Shown here one piece after another: positions 25,685 to 34,112 of a stretch of DNA of 64,000 nt. The DNA lies in NCBI GenBank assembly GCA_947499565.1, contig CANMOV010000003.1, forward strand, positions 186,001 through 250,000. Direction: 5' to 3'. The stretch comes from an uncultured Croceitalea sp. (GTDB lineage: Bacteria; Bacteroidota; Bacteroidia; Flavobacteriales; Flavobacteriaceae). Every line of letters begins with the position of its first letter. Positions within the stretch are counted from its first letter, which is position 1. The notes beneath the pieces were generated by a model. It was given only the letters and a program-made list of their open reading frames with translations, had not been told where the DNA came from and did no database searches. Position numbers and translations under genes: made by a program.

Positions 25685-26077
25685 TTATTTAAGTGCTGCT
25701 CTAATCTTACTAGCTATTTCCTCAAATGCTGAAGGTTCTAACTTTTCTTTGTATTGAAATGTAGCATTTTTCATTGTATGTAAAGGAATTAGATGCACAT
25801 GTACATGTGGGACTTCCAACCCAATAACCGTTATTCCCACTCTTTCGCACGGAACTGCAGCCTCAATAGCCTTACCAACTTTTCTACTAAAAGCCATTAA
25901 GCCCATATAAGTAGCTTCGTCTAGGTCTAAAATTTTGTTTACCTCTTTTTTTGGAATACAAAGTGTATGTCCTGCAGCATTTGGGTTGATGTCTAAAAAA
26001 GCGAAGAAATCATCATCTTCCGCGATTTTATAACATGGAATTTCTCCATTTATAATCTTTGTGAAAATAGTTGGCAT
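25685..26077 (-). CDS. HIT family hydrolase
   Basis: A 130-residue histidine-triad protein of the Hint/HinT branch, which hydrolyses adenosine 5'-phosphoramidates and related nucleotides. The start (TIFTKIINGEIPCYKIAEDD) and the triad HVHVHLIPLH at about residues 91-100 are diagnostic. It lies downstream of greA on the same strand, with a terminator-like hairpin in the 64-nt gap. Confidence 0.93.
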   Translation of the reverse strand: MPTIFTKIINGEIPCYKIAEDDDFFAFLDINPNAAGHTLCIPKKEVNKILDLDEATYMGLMAFSRKVGKAIEAAVPCERVGITVIGLEVPHVHVHLIPLHTMKNATFQYKEKLEPSAFEEIASKIRAALK

Positions 26078-26097
26078 TGGTATTAACTTAAATAAAA

Positions 26098-26120
26098 ATC
26101 CTATCGGTTAGATAGGATTA
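26098..26120 (-). terminator. intrinsic terminator of greA
   Basis: A perfect 9-bp stem (AATCCTATC / GATAGGATT) with a 5-nt loop. On the minus strand it is followed by TTTTTATTT. It lies between greA and the HIT gene. Confidence 0.75.
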
Positions 26121-26141
26121 AATATAAGTAAATAGAAATTC

Positions 26142-26618
26142 CTATGATCTTGTAATTTCTAAAATATCAAATTTTAAAGTTCCATTAGGCACCGTAATTT
26201 CAGCAACATCACCAACTGTTTTTCCCAACAAACCTTTTCCTATTGGGGAATTAACAGAGATTTTTCCTGATTTTAAATCCGCTTCGCTTTCTGCAACCAA
26301 GGTATATTTCATTTCCATACCGTTGGTTTGGTTCTTTAATTTAACTGTTGAAAGCACTAACACTTTTGAAGTATCTAGCTGCGATTCATCTATAAGTCTT
26401 GCATTAGCCAAGGTTTCTTCCATTTTAGAAATTTTCATTTCTAATAAGCCTTGAGCTTCTTTAGCAGCATCATACTCAGCGTTCTCAGACAAGTCACCCT
26501 TGTCACGCGCTTCACCTATTGCCTGCGAAGCTTTTGGACGTTCTATATCTCTTAAATAATCTAATTCTTCTCGTAGCTTTTTTAATCCTTCTGGGGTGTA
26601 ATAAGATACTTTACTCAT
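26142..26618 (-). CDS. greA: transcription elongation factor GreA
   Basis: GreA rescues backtracked RNA polymerase by stimulating transcript cleavage. The 158-residue protein has the N-terminal coiled coil (YYTPEGLKKLREELDYLRD ... GDLSENAEYDAAKEAQ, with the catalytic acidic tip DLSENAEY) and the C-terminal FKBP-like domain ending VPNGTLKFDILEI. It is standard in length and sequence. Confidence 0.96.
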   Translation of the reverse strand: MSKVSYYTPEGLKKLREELDYLRDIERPKASQAIGEARDKGDLSENAEYDAAKEAQGLLEMKISKMEETLANARLIDESQLDTSKVLVLSTVKLKNQTNGMEMKYTLVAESEADLKSGKISVNSPIGKGLLGKTVGDVAEITVPNGTLKFDILEITRS

Positions 26619-26795
26619 ATCACAATAATTTTATGCAAAAGAACATTGGAGAAAATATAACTGTTTTCCCAATGCTCATAATTCTTTTTAATCGAAAAAT
26701 CCTCTGCTAGAGCTATATATCTATAGTTTTTTTAGCGAGGATTTAACGCAAATATACATAATATTTAGCCATTTTTGATGTTAGTAATAGTGCAA

Positions 26796-27233
26796 ATGAA
26801 ACACCTCATAACTATATTCAGTCTAGTTTTACTTATCTCTTGTGAAAAGAACACCTCTAATCGTAATCCGTTTTTACAAGAAGTATCTTTTCGTTTTGAT
26901 GTAAACCTTAACCTGCCTCTTTACAATGGATTGAATAATATTGGAAATCCTGTCTTTGTTGGAAATACTGGAGTTGGAACTCGAGGGGCTTTTGTAATGC
27001 GAACTGGAATCGATACGTTTTTAGCTTTTGAAGCTAGTTGCCCTAATCATGCTCCAAATAATTGTTCTACAATGACTATTGATGGGCAAAATGTAATTTG
27101 TTCCTGTGAAGATTTTGAATATAGCCTTTTTACTGGAGGGCAACTAAACAGACCAGACGATGGGAATCGTTATTACGATTTGCTATTCTATAGAACTACA
27201 CAAAGTGGGAATACTGTAACTGTTTCTAATTAG
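26796..27233 (+). CDS. Rieske-like lipoprotein
   Basis: A 145-residue lipoprotein. The start at 26796 gives a clean signal peptide with lipobox LLISC, whereas the upstream ATG at 26775 would add seven residues. The mature part looks like a Rieske [2Fe-2S] domain: a first cluster motif SCPNHAPNNC and a second CSCEDFEYSLFTGG. The second lacks the histidine expected two residues after the last cysteine, so the cluster may be absent or atypical. It converges on the oxidoreductase gene with an 8-nt overlap. Confidence 0.65.
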   Translation: MKHLITIFSLVLLISCEKNTSNRNPFLQEVSFRFDVNLNLPLYNGLNNIGNPVFVGNTGVGTRGAFVMRTGIDTFLAFEASCPNHAPNNCSTMTIDGQNVICSCEDFEYSLFTGGQLNRPDDGNRYYDLLFYRTTQSGNTVTVSN

Positions 27234-28236
27234 AGGTAATTTTAAATTCATCTGGATTTAGAATCTTTTCCATAACCCAACTTGTATGTAAAGCGGTTTC
27301 TCCAGTTGAAGGATGCTCCGAAAGTCCAAAAAGATGCTGTCTCATATTGTAAACATGAAACTCATGAAGATGTTTAGGGTGTTCAATAAAAAGTGATTCT
27401 TTAATAGCATCTGAAACAATTTCTATAGGATGTTCATCTAATACCGAAAAGCGAATTTCTCCGTTAACACCCAATATTTCTACATTATCTTGGCGTTTAT
27501 GTGCTCCAAAAACCCAGCTCCCTTCACCTGTAATTCCATTTTCATGTATCCAACTCCCAGATACTGCGTCATAAGCACTATAAAGCCCTTGCTGATTAGT
27601 TGCAAAACCATTGGCTTCTTTAATATCTCCAAGTAAAAAAGTAAACAAATCTAATCCATGGCTTGCTAAATCATCAAAATAACCCCCCCGAGCAATCTTA
27701 GAATCTGTTCTCCAATTATATTTACCGCTTAAATCCAATTCACTAGCTGTTTTACTTTTATGCCAACGAATATGTCTTACTTCTCCTATTAGACCAGCAC
27801 GTAGCCATTCTTTAATTTTAAGAAAACGTGGCAAAGATCTGCGGTAATACGCTACGAATAGCGGAAGGTTTTTTTCTTTAAAAGCGCTATAAATTTCTAA
27901 ACTCTCTTCATATGTTGGGGCCATGGGTTTTTCAATACAGCATGGTTTTCCTGCTTTTGCTACTTGGAGCCCATATTGCTTGTGTGTATCTGGAGGAGTG
28001 GCAATATAAATCGCATCAAAAGTTGGGTTCTGTATTATTTCTGAGGCATTGTTCGAATAGAATGGGACATTATGCCTTTTAGCATAATCTTCAGCCTTAG
28101 CAAGATTACGGCGCATAACCCCAGCAAGCTCAAAGTCTTCTGTTAGATTGTATGCGGGACCGCTTTTTACTTCGGTAACGGACCCGCATCCAATAATTCC
28201 CCATCTAATGGGTCCTTTTTCAAAAAAGGGTTTCAA
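27226..28236 (-). CDS. Gfo/Idh/MocA family oxidoreductase
   Basis: A 336-residue NAD(P)-dependent dehydrogenase, typically acting on sugars or inositols. The N-terminal Rossmann motif is WGIIGCGSVTEVKSG, and the family signature CIEKPMAPTYEES contains the conserved Glu-Lys-Pro. The C-terminal domain has GGYFDDLASHGLDLFTFLLG. It lies 45 nt downstream of the TPP-riboswitch-controlled receptor on the same strand, so it may share that transcript. The substrate is unknown. Confidence 0.88.
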   Translation of the reverse strand: MKPFFEKGPIRWGIIGCGSVTEVKSGPAYNLTEDFELAGVMRRNLAKAEDYAKRHNVPFYSNNASEIIQNPTFDAIYIATPPDTHKQYGLQVAKAGKPCCIEKPMAPTYEESLEIYSAFKEKNLPLFVAYYRRSLPRFLKIKEWLRAGLIGEVRHIRWHKSKTASELDLSGKYNWRTDSKIARGGYFDDLASHGLDLFTFLLGDIKEANGFATNQQGLYSAYDAVSGSWIHENGITGEGSWVFGAHKRQDNVEILGVNGEIRFSVLDEHPIEIVSDAIKESLFIEHPKHLHEFHVYNMRQHLFGLSEHPSTGETALHTSWVMEKILNPDEFKITSN

Positions 28237-28281
28237 AATATGTATGCTTTTTTTTGAATCCCTTAAAGTTAGCTAATGTCC

Positions 28282-30453
28282 TTAAAAGTTAACAGTTGCT
28301 CCCAAAAGAAAATTAGTCCCTGCTTGCGGGTAATACCCCGCCCCTTCAATTGTAGTAATTGTTCCTGGATTTGAAAAATCATCATCAAATGTAAAAAAGT
28401 AACCATTTGATTCGAACTCCGCATTAAAGATATTATTTACCAAGGCAGAGAAAACAACACTCTTTAAAAATCCATTACAAGCTAGCTCATATTGCAGATT
28501 TAGATCTGTCTGGGAATAAGCATCTAATATTGAACCTTCGGAATCTATATTGCCCAAATATTGTTTACCAACATACTTAGATAATAATGAAATCTGAAAT
28601 TCGGGAACAGGAACATATGTAAACATATTGCCTGCTATAATATTTGGTGAATATGCAATGTTTGTATTCCCTAGGTTTTGTAAAACACCATCTCTTTGAA
28701 AGACAAAATCCTGATTTTTATTGGTGCTTAATGCAATATTTGGTGTTATGCTAAAGGCATTACTCAATCTAATATTCGCATCAATTTCCAATCCTAAACG
28801 GTAACTATCTCCTACATTTGCTCGTAAAGGAGCGCCCACATCGTTAAGCTCTCCTGTTAGTACCAACTGGTCTTTGTAGTTCATGTAATATAGATTTGTA
28901 CTTACTTGAACATCTGGAGAAACATAGCGCCAACCCATTTCCCAATCATTCAACTTTTCCGGTCTAGGGCTTCCATTTTCATAATCATTTCGGTTAGGCT
29001 CTCTATTTGCAACCGCATACGAAAGATAGAAATTGTTATTTTTATTTAAATCATAGGTAATCCCTGCTTTTGGGTTGAAAAAATTGAATGTGTCATCTAC
29101 CAAACCAGTGTCCTCCCCATTTGCCTCATAACCAACCGTTCTGTATTGTAAGTCTCCATATAACGACCAGTGGTTATTTAACTTGTAATTTACTTTGGTG
29201 TATATATTAAAGTCTGTTTTTGTTGAATTATCATCATAGTAGCGGTCACGAATATTGCTATTGCTTGCAAAACGAGCCCAGATAACTTCTCCAAAATGAT
29301 CTCCTTTATATGTATTCCATCCTCCACCTATAATAAAATCTAGTTTCTCTTTTTTATAATTAGCAGAAAAAACCGTTCCGTAAAAATCATTATCTAACCA
29401 ACGACGGCGAATTAAGTCGGTAGTATTTACTTCTTCACCATTTACGGTCAATGGCTCAAATCCATAGGTTGCAAAATCATCATCTTCACGAAATTGTTCA
29501 AAAAACCCTCTTCCTCTAGTATAATGCAAAGCAATATTTGTACTCCAAAAATCTGAAAGCTGCTCATTCCAAAGCAACTGAAAATGATCTTGCTTATAAT
29601 TATCCACTTCATTCTCATAAAATTGCGTATTGCCATTTTCATCGGTGTAAATACCTGCAGGATTAAAGGTTCTATTTGTCTCTAACGTGGCAGCATCAAT
29701 ACCAAACCATGATTGATAGGTAATTTCATGACCACCAAAAAGTAATGCCTTAATTAAGGTGTTTTCATCTTTATAGGCTCCTTGTAAAAAGTAAGAATCT
29801 AATTCTGAAGATGCACGATCAATGTAACCATCAGATGTAATTCTAGATAACCTTCCTGAAATTTCAACATGGTTATTTAACAATCCCGTGCTAAATTTTA
29901 TATTGTTTCTAAGGGTATTAAAGCTGCCAAATGATGATGAAATTTGTCCATAAGCATCTTCTGAAAAACCATCGGTAAGTAAATTTAGACTGGCTCCAAA
30001 GGCTCCAGCACCATTAGTTGAAGTTCCTACACCCCTTTGCAACTGTAAGCTTTCTGTAGAGGAAGCAAAATCTGGCATATTTACCCAAAAAGTACCTTGA
30101 GATTCTGCATCGTTATAAGGAATACCGTTAATAGTAACATTAACTCTTGTTGCATCGCTTCCACGAACTCGTATCCCTGTATAACCAATGCCGGCTCCAG
30201 CATCTGAGGTGGTAACCACAGAAGGCAAAAAGTTCATTAAAACGGGAATGTCTTGCCCTAAGTTTCTAGGTTTAATATCCTCCTTTGTAAGGTTTGAAAA
30301 AGTAACCGGCGTGGTTTTGGTTACTCTAATCGCTGAAACAAAAACTTCATCAAGGACTACTTTTTTACCTTGTAAAGTATCTGTCTGTTGTTGCGCATTT
30401 AACGAAAATACAAGGCTGCACAAGGCCATTGTTGTAAAAATAAAAGTCTTCAT
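28282..30453 (-). CDS. TonB-dependent receptor under a TPP riboswitch
   Basis: A 723-residue outer-membrane receptor with a signal peptide (MKTFIFTTMALCSLVFSLNAQ), a plug domain (about 45-160, with YTGIRVRGSDATRVNVTINGIPYND) and a 22-strand barrel ending in FLLGATVNF. It lacks the N-terminal carboxypeptidase-like domain. ATG 30453 is chosen because the signal peptide begins there, rather than the ATG five codons upstream. A thiamine pyrophosphate riboswitch lies in the leader, so the receptor most likely imports thiamine or a precursor across the outer membrane. Confidence 0.9.
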   Translation of the reverse strand: MKTFIFTTMALCSLVFSLNAQQQTDTLQGKKVVLDEVFVSAIRVTKTTPVTFSNLTKEDIKPRNLGQDIPVLMNFLPSVVTTSDAGAGIGYTGIRVRGSDATRVNVTINGIPYNDAESQGTFWVNMPDFASSTESLQLQRGVGTSTNGAGAFGASLNLLTDGFSEDAYGQISSSFGSFNTLRNNIKFSTGLLNNHVEISGRLSRITSDGYIDRASSELDSYFLQGAYKDENTLIKALLFGGHEITYQSWFGIDAATLETNRTFNPAGIYTDENGNTQFYENEVDNYKQDHFQLLWNEQLSDFWSTNIALHYTRGRGFFEQFREDDDFATYGFEPLTVNGEEVNTTDLIRRRWLDNDFYGTVFSANYKKEKLDFIIGGGWNTYKGDHFGEVIWARFASNSNIRDRYYDDNSTKTDFNIYTKVNYKLNNHWSLYGDLQYRTVGYEANGEDTGLVDDTFNFFNPKAGITYDLNKNNNFYLSYAVANREPNRNDYENGSPRPEKLNDWEMGWRYVSPDVQVSTNLYYMNYKDQLVLTGELNDVGAPLRANVGDSYRLGLEIDANIRLSNAFSITPNIALSTNKNQDFVFQRDGVLQNLGNTNIAYSPNIIAGNMFTYVPVPEFQISLLSKYVGKQYLGNIDSEGSILDAYSQTDLNLQYELACNGFLKSVVFSALVNNIFNAEFESNGYFFTFDDDFSNPGTITTIEGAGYYPQAGTNFLLGATVNF

Positions 30454-30544
30454 CCGTAAAAAAATCATTACGAATAAAAGGGGCTATTATTCTATGTTAA
30501 AAATTGATTTTTGCCCATTTAAGGACCTAGTTATTCCATGAAAC

Positions 30545-30645
30545 GCTTAGCGCAATCCCTTGGCAGCATTACCTGCCCAGGTTCATTGGGTATAATCTCA
30601 GCTTTATTCTAAAACAGGTTTAGAACTTAGCACCCCTTTGAGATG
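30545..30645 (-). promoter_or_regulatory. TPP riboswitch (THI element)
   Basis: Read on the minus strand, all conserved blocks appear in order: GGGGTGC (30630-30636), CTGAGATTATACCCA (30587-30601), GAACCTG (30578-30584) and AATGCTGCCAAGGGA (30556-30570). It lies about 90 nt upstream of the TonB-dependent receptor gene in the same direction. TPP binding normally turns expression off. I see no clear downstream terminator, so control may be translational or through a longer structure. Confidence 0.93.
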
Positions 30646-30682
30646 GGACAAATGTAGCACGCAATTCTATAGAAAACAAAAA

Positions 30683-30700
30683 AGACTACCGTAGTAGTCT
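30683..30700 (-). terminator. intrinsic terminator of the small secreted protein gene
   Basis: A 7-bp stem (AGACTAC / GTAGTCT) with a 4-nt loop and a TTTTTTG tract on the minus strand, 16 nt after the stop of the 100-residue protein gene and upstream of the riboswitch. Confidence 0.8.
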
Positions 30701-30716
30701 TATAAAATTATTGCTT

Positions 30717-31019
30717 TTATTTTTTCTTTTGAATCCACCTACCATAAGAATCTATATAAACAGTTCTTGCAGTTCCACTACTTAGCACCATAATTAGCTT
30801 ATAGGTATCCTTATTATTTTTATAGGCTTGTCTTAACTTGGATGTTGGATATTGTTTTAATATTTCTTCTACAACTGCAGGAGGCAATTCAGAAGATTTA
30901 ATCTTTTTAAATTCGTCTGCTGCTATAACTGTATTAAAATTTACTTTAACCGAATTATAGTTGGCCTTAGAGATACTAAACGCCATGATTGTTATTATAA
31001 AAAGAGCTATTTTCTTCAT
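30717..31019 (-). CDS. small secreted PepSY-like protein, paralogue 1
   Basis: A 100-residue secreted protein with a signal peptide (about 1-19, KKIALFIITIMAFSISKA) and one small domain. It is clearly homologous to the protein at 35570-35869. Both share EFK-I-x-S-x-LP-x-AVV, a tyrosine-containing middle, AY-x-N ... YKL, and a final Y-x-D-x-x-G-x-W. The pattern fits PepSY-like or DUF2874-type domains. The two copies flank a hybrid kinase and a sigma-54 regulator, so they may be sensors or targets of that system. Function is unknown. Confidence 0.7.
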   Translation of the reverse strand: MKKIALFIITIMAFSISKANYNSVKVNFNTVIAADEFKKIKSSELPPAVVEEILKQYPTSKLRQAYKNNKDTYKLIMVLSSGTARTVYIDSYGRWIQKKK

Positions 31020-31105
31020 CTTAAAAATATTTTAATTTTTTAATGGTTTCCTATTTACGAATTAAACTAACGAATAGATGTTTTGACTATTGTTTAAAAG
31101 CAAAA

Positions 31106-31125
31106 AAGGCTGCCGAAGCAGCCTT
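31106..31125 (-). terminator. intrinsic terminator
   Basis: A perfect 8-bp stem (AAGGCTGC / GCAGCCTT) with a CGAA loop (TTCG on the minus strand), followed on the minus strand by TTTTG. It lies about 97 nt beyond another strong minus-strand terminator, with no gene in between that I can support. Confidence 0.8.
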
Positions 31126-31222
31126 TCTCAATCAATCAATATAATATTGATGATCTGGGAATAAGCATGGTTAGTGTAACATAGCTAGCATCCTTTCTAA
31201 AATTTCATTGTTTCATAAAAAA

Positions 31223-31245
31223 GGGCCGCATAATCAGTGCGGCCC
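31223..31245 (-). terminator. intrinsic terminator of the 66-residue protein gene
   Basis: A perfect 8-bp GC-rich stem (GGGCCGCA / TGCGGCCC) with a 7-nt loop and TTTTTTAT on the minus strand, 40 nt after the stop codon of the small gene. Confidence 0.85.
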
Positions 31246-31285
31246 TACAACCAATCAACCAACCAAAATCCGCGAGTCAGAAAGA

Positions 31286-31486
31286 CTACAGCGGAATGTG
31301 AATATCTTCTTTACTCTTTAATTTATCTTCTTCTGCAGCATTATCATCTACAACTAAGACTTCTTCTGTTTTACTTGCGCTGATATCTTTACTAGGATTA
31401 TCGGTCTTTTTTGTGTTAGCAGAAGCAAGTACTAATGCTCCTATTAATGCTAATCCTAATAATCCTGATTTAAAAATATCTTCCAT
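31286..31486 (-). CDS. small membrane or secreted protein of unknown function
   Basis: A 66-residue protein with one hydrophobic N-terminal segment (about 8-23, GLLGLALIGALVLASA) and a short, highly charged tail ending KEDIHIPL. It lies between the two flanking regulatory genes' divergent promoter region and has its own strong terminator, which supports expression. No family is recognised. Confidence 0.6.
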   Translation of the reverse strand: MEDIFKSGLLGLALIGALVLASANTKKTDNPSKDISASKTEEVLVVDDNAAEEDKLKSKEDIHIPL

Positions 31487-31661
31487 TCTTTATTGTCTTC
31501 ATTAAATAAGACACAACTGTTTTAAAAAAGTCACACTTTCTCAAAAAAATTTTGAATAACAACAGGTTTTCAGGCATTTACATCAGTATTAACAAACCCT
31601 TTGCAGCTACTTTTTAAATCTAGACCGTATTTATTATAGCGAGAAAGCCAATTGTAAGGTT

Positions 31662-34112
31662 ATGAAAGATAAATCCAGAAAAAGTTTTACTGTTAAAGTA
31701 ATTGTTAGCTATACCGTATTGGGGCTTTTAGGGCTTACTGCAGCTATATTTATATATTCTGAGATTAAAACATATACTTCATCTGACCTGTTAGAAGCAA
31801 ATGATGAAAAATTATTACGAACTAGTTCCTTGTTAACCGGAATCTACACTTCTGAGAATCTTTCCACCATAGCACAACAGCGCAACACAGACAGCAGCCT
31901 CAAAAAATATACTCAAAAAGTTGACTCCCTATTTTCAGAAATAGACACTTTAAAGCACAGCTCGCAAAGTAATTCACAGAAACAACTGCTAGATAGTATT
32001 CGTTTACTACTACACCAAAAAGTATTTAATGTCTCTGAGCTGCGTAGGCTTAGACAGAAAAATGATAAGAGTACCTCAATTGATTCTCTCCTAAAAGAAT
32101 TTAATAAAATTGAGCTTTCCATAGGACATATTACTCCGGAATCATTTGTTTCAAACTTTGATGAACTACCAGAAAGAAGCAAAAAAACCCTAAAAAATTA
32201 CGTTTCCTTTCTAAATAAGAATATTCCCGTTGAGGAAAAATCTAAAAAGTTAGATTCTGTTTTAACGGCTTCAAAATTAATCTTATCTGAAGCTAAGGTT
32301 CAAAGTGATAAAGCAAAAATTAACTTAAATAGAAAAGAACGAGAACTATCCAATGCCAATCTTAAATTGTCCCTAAAGCTACAGCGTGTTCTTTCTGTAA
32401 TTGGTAAAGAGATTGCGGTAAATACGCTAACTGATGAAAAAATAAAGAACGATGCCCTTTCCAAAAGTATTCGACTTGCAGGTTTTACAGCTATCATAGG
32501 GCTTTTGATCGTTTCCTTATTTACATTTTTAATTCATAAAGACTTTTGGAAAATTCAAAACTATAGGCGTAAGCTAGAATCTGAAAAAGCTTTTTCTGAA
32601 TCAATTTTAAAAAGTAGGGAACAATTAATTGCCACTGTTGGGCATGACCTTAAATCTCCTTTAAATACTATTTTAGGATATTCGGAACTACTGGAGAATA
32701 CTCCTTTGAATGCAAAACAGCATACTTATGTTACCAATGTAAAGTCTGCCTCAAGCTATGTTGAAGGTTTGGCAAACGACTTGTTAGATTTTTCAAAAAT
32801 TGAAGCCGGAAAAATAAAGTTGGACAAAAAGCCTTTAAGACTTGACAAGCTTATTTTAGAGATTACACAGAGTCTTAGGAAGATTCACAATAAAAAAGAA
32901 GTAGCCCTAATATTAAATATTTCAGAAAACTTAAGTAAGGAAGTTATTGGGGACTCCCTTCGGATTAAGCAAATTATGACAAATCTTATTGGTAATGCTT
33001 TTAAGTTTACCAAAGAAGGCACTATTGCTATTAAAGCTAGTATTAGGGAGGGAAACACCATTTGTATTTCCATAACTGACACTGGTATTGGCATTAAAAA
33101 AGAAAAACAAAAATTAATTTTTAAAGAATTCTCTCAAGCTAGTGATCGTATAGGAAAAAAATATGGTGGTTATGGTCTTGGGCTTACAATCTCAAAAAAG
33201 TTAATCGAACTTCTTAATGGAAACATACAACTCCATAGTAAAGTGGGTAAAGGCAGTACTTTTACATTAAATCTACCTTTAGAATTTGCCCCTGTATATT
33301 CAGCTGTACAAGTTGAAAATCCTAAAAATCTTTCTACAATTTCGCTGCTGATACTAGATGATGATTCCTCTTTACTAGGCTTACTTGCAGAAATGTGCAG
33401 AACCATGGGAATTAAAGCTCATACTTTTTCAAGCTTCAATGGAATTAAAAAAAAGCAAAGCTTATATTATGATGCTATTCTTACGGACATTCAGATGCCT
33501 TCAATAAATGGCTTTAAGGTTGCTGAAAAATTAAAATCTGGCAATTACAAGCACTATAAACAGCAGCCTATTCTTGCTATGACCGGACAAACTAATGTTA
33601 TTGAGCAGGACTATCTCTCCAAAGGTTTTTCAGCTGTTTTACAAAAACCTTTTTCAAAAGAATTATTTCTAAAAAAACTAACTGCATCTTTATCATTAAC
33701 CGAGTTAAACCTTAACAGTGCACAATCTTTTAGCAGCTATTCGATTAAATCTGAGGAAGGTTTATATAGCTTAAAAGGAATTAAAGTTTTCTTGGGAGAA
33801 GACGTCTCTGCAATCATTGAAATAGTAACGACCTTCTTGAGTGATACAAAAGAAAATATGGCAAAACTGAAAGAGGCAATCAAAAGTGAGAAGGTGGAAA
33901 AAATTAACGAAATAGCACATCGAATGCTCCCAATGTTTCGCCAGTTAGAGGCTCATAAGGCATTGCCATACTTAGAAAAATTAGAAGTTATTTCTAATGA
34001 AACCAATAAGAATATACTGCAGGAAATATTTCTTCCCCTTAACAAACATGTAAAAGAATTATGTCTTGCCTTAAACACTAATCTAGTTACAAGTCTAGAT
34101 TATAATGTCTGA
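31662..34112 (+). CDS. hybrid sensor histidine kinase with receiver and Hpt domains
   Basis: An 816-residue membrane kinase: membrane segments at about 12-30 and 270-290 enclose a helical periplasmic sensor of about 240 residues, followed by a HisKA domain (ATVGHDLKSPLNTILGY, His328), HATPase (DTGIGI, GGYGLGLTISKKL), a receiver (DAILTDIQMPSINGF, Asp609) and a C-terminal Hpt domain (EIAHRMLPMF, His753). This is a complete phosphorelay that could hand phosphate to the convergent sigma-54 regulator, whose 3' end overlaps this gene by 26 nt. Flanking small secreted proteins may be the signal or output. Confidence 0.93.
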   Translation: MKDKSRKSFTVKVIVSYTVLGLLGLTAAIFIYSEIKTYTSSDLLEANDEKLLRTSSLLTGIYTSENLSTIAQQRNTDSSLKKYTQKVDSLFSEIDTLKHSSQSNSQKQLLDSIRLLLHQKVFNVSELRRLRQKNDKSTSIDSLLKEFNKIELSIGHITPESFVSNFDELPERSKKTLKNYVSFLNKNIPVEEKSKKLDSVLTASKLILSEAKVQSDKAKINLNRKERELSNANLKLSLKLQRVLSVIGKEIAVNTLTDEKIKNDALSKSIRLAGFTAIIGLLIVSLFTFLIHKDFWKIQNYRRKLESEKAFSESILKSREQLIATVGHDLKSPLNTILGYSELLENTPLNAKQHTYVTNVKSASSYVEGLANDLLDFSKIEAGKIKLDKKPLRLDKLILEITQSLRKIHNKKEVALILNISENLSKEVIGDSLRIKQIMTNLIGNAFKFTKEGTIAIKASIREGNTICISITDTGIGIKKEKQKLIFKEFSQASDRIGKKYGGYGLGLTISKKLIELLNGNIQLHSKVGKGSTFTLNLPLEFAPVYSAVQVENPKNLSTISLLILDDDSSLLGLLAEMCRTMGIKAHTFSSFNGIKKKQSLYYDAILTDIQMPSINGFKVAEKLKSGNYKHYKQQPILAMTGQTNVIEQDYLSKGFSAVLQKPFSKELFLKKLTASLSLTELNLNSAQSFSSYSIKSEEGLYSLKGIKVFLGEDVSAIIEIVTTFLSDTKENMAKLKEAIKSEKVEKINEIAHRMLPMFRQLEAHKALPYLEKLEVISNETNKNILQEIFLPLNKHVKELCLALNTNLVTSLDYNV

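Noticed and set aside
31120-31145. CAATCAATCAATA and CCAATCAACCAACCAA stretches (31128-31142 and 31250-31267)
   Set aside because: They look like short simple repeats next to terminators. They are too short and irregular to call a tandem repeat with a likely role.
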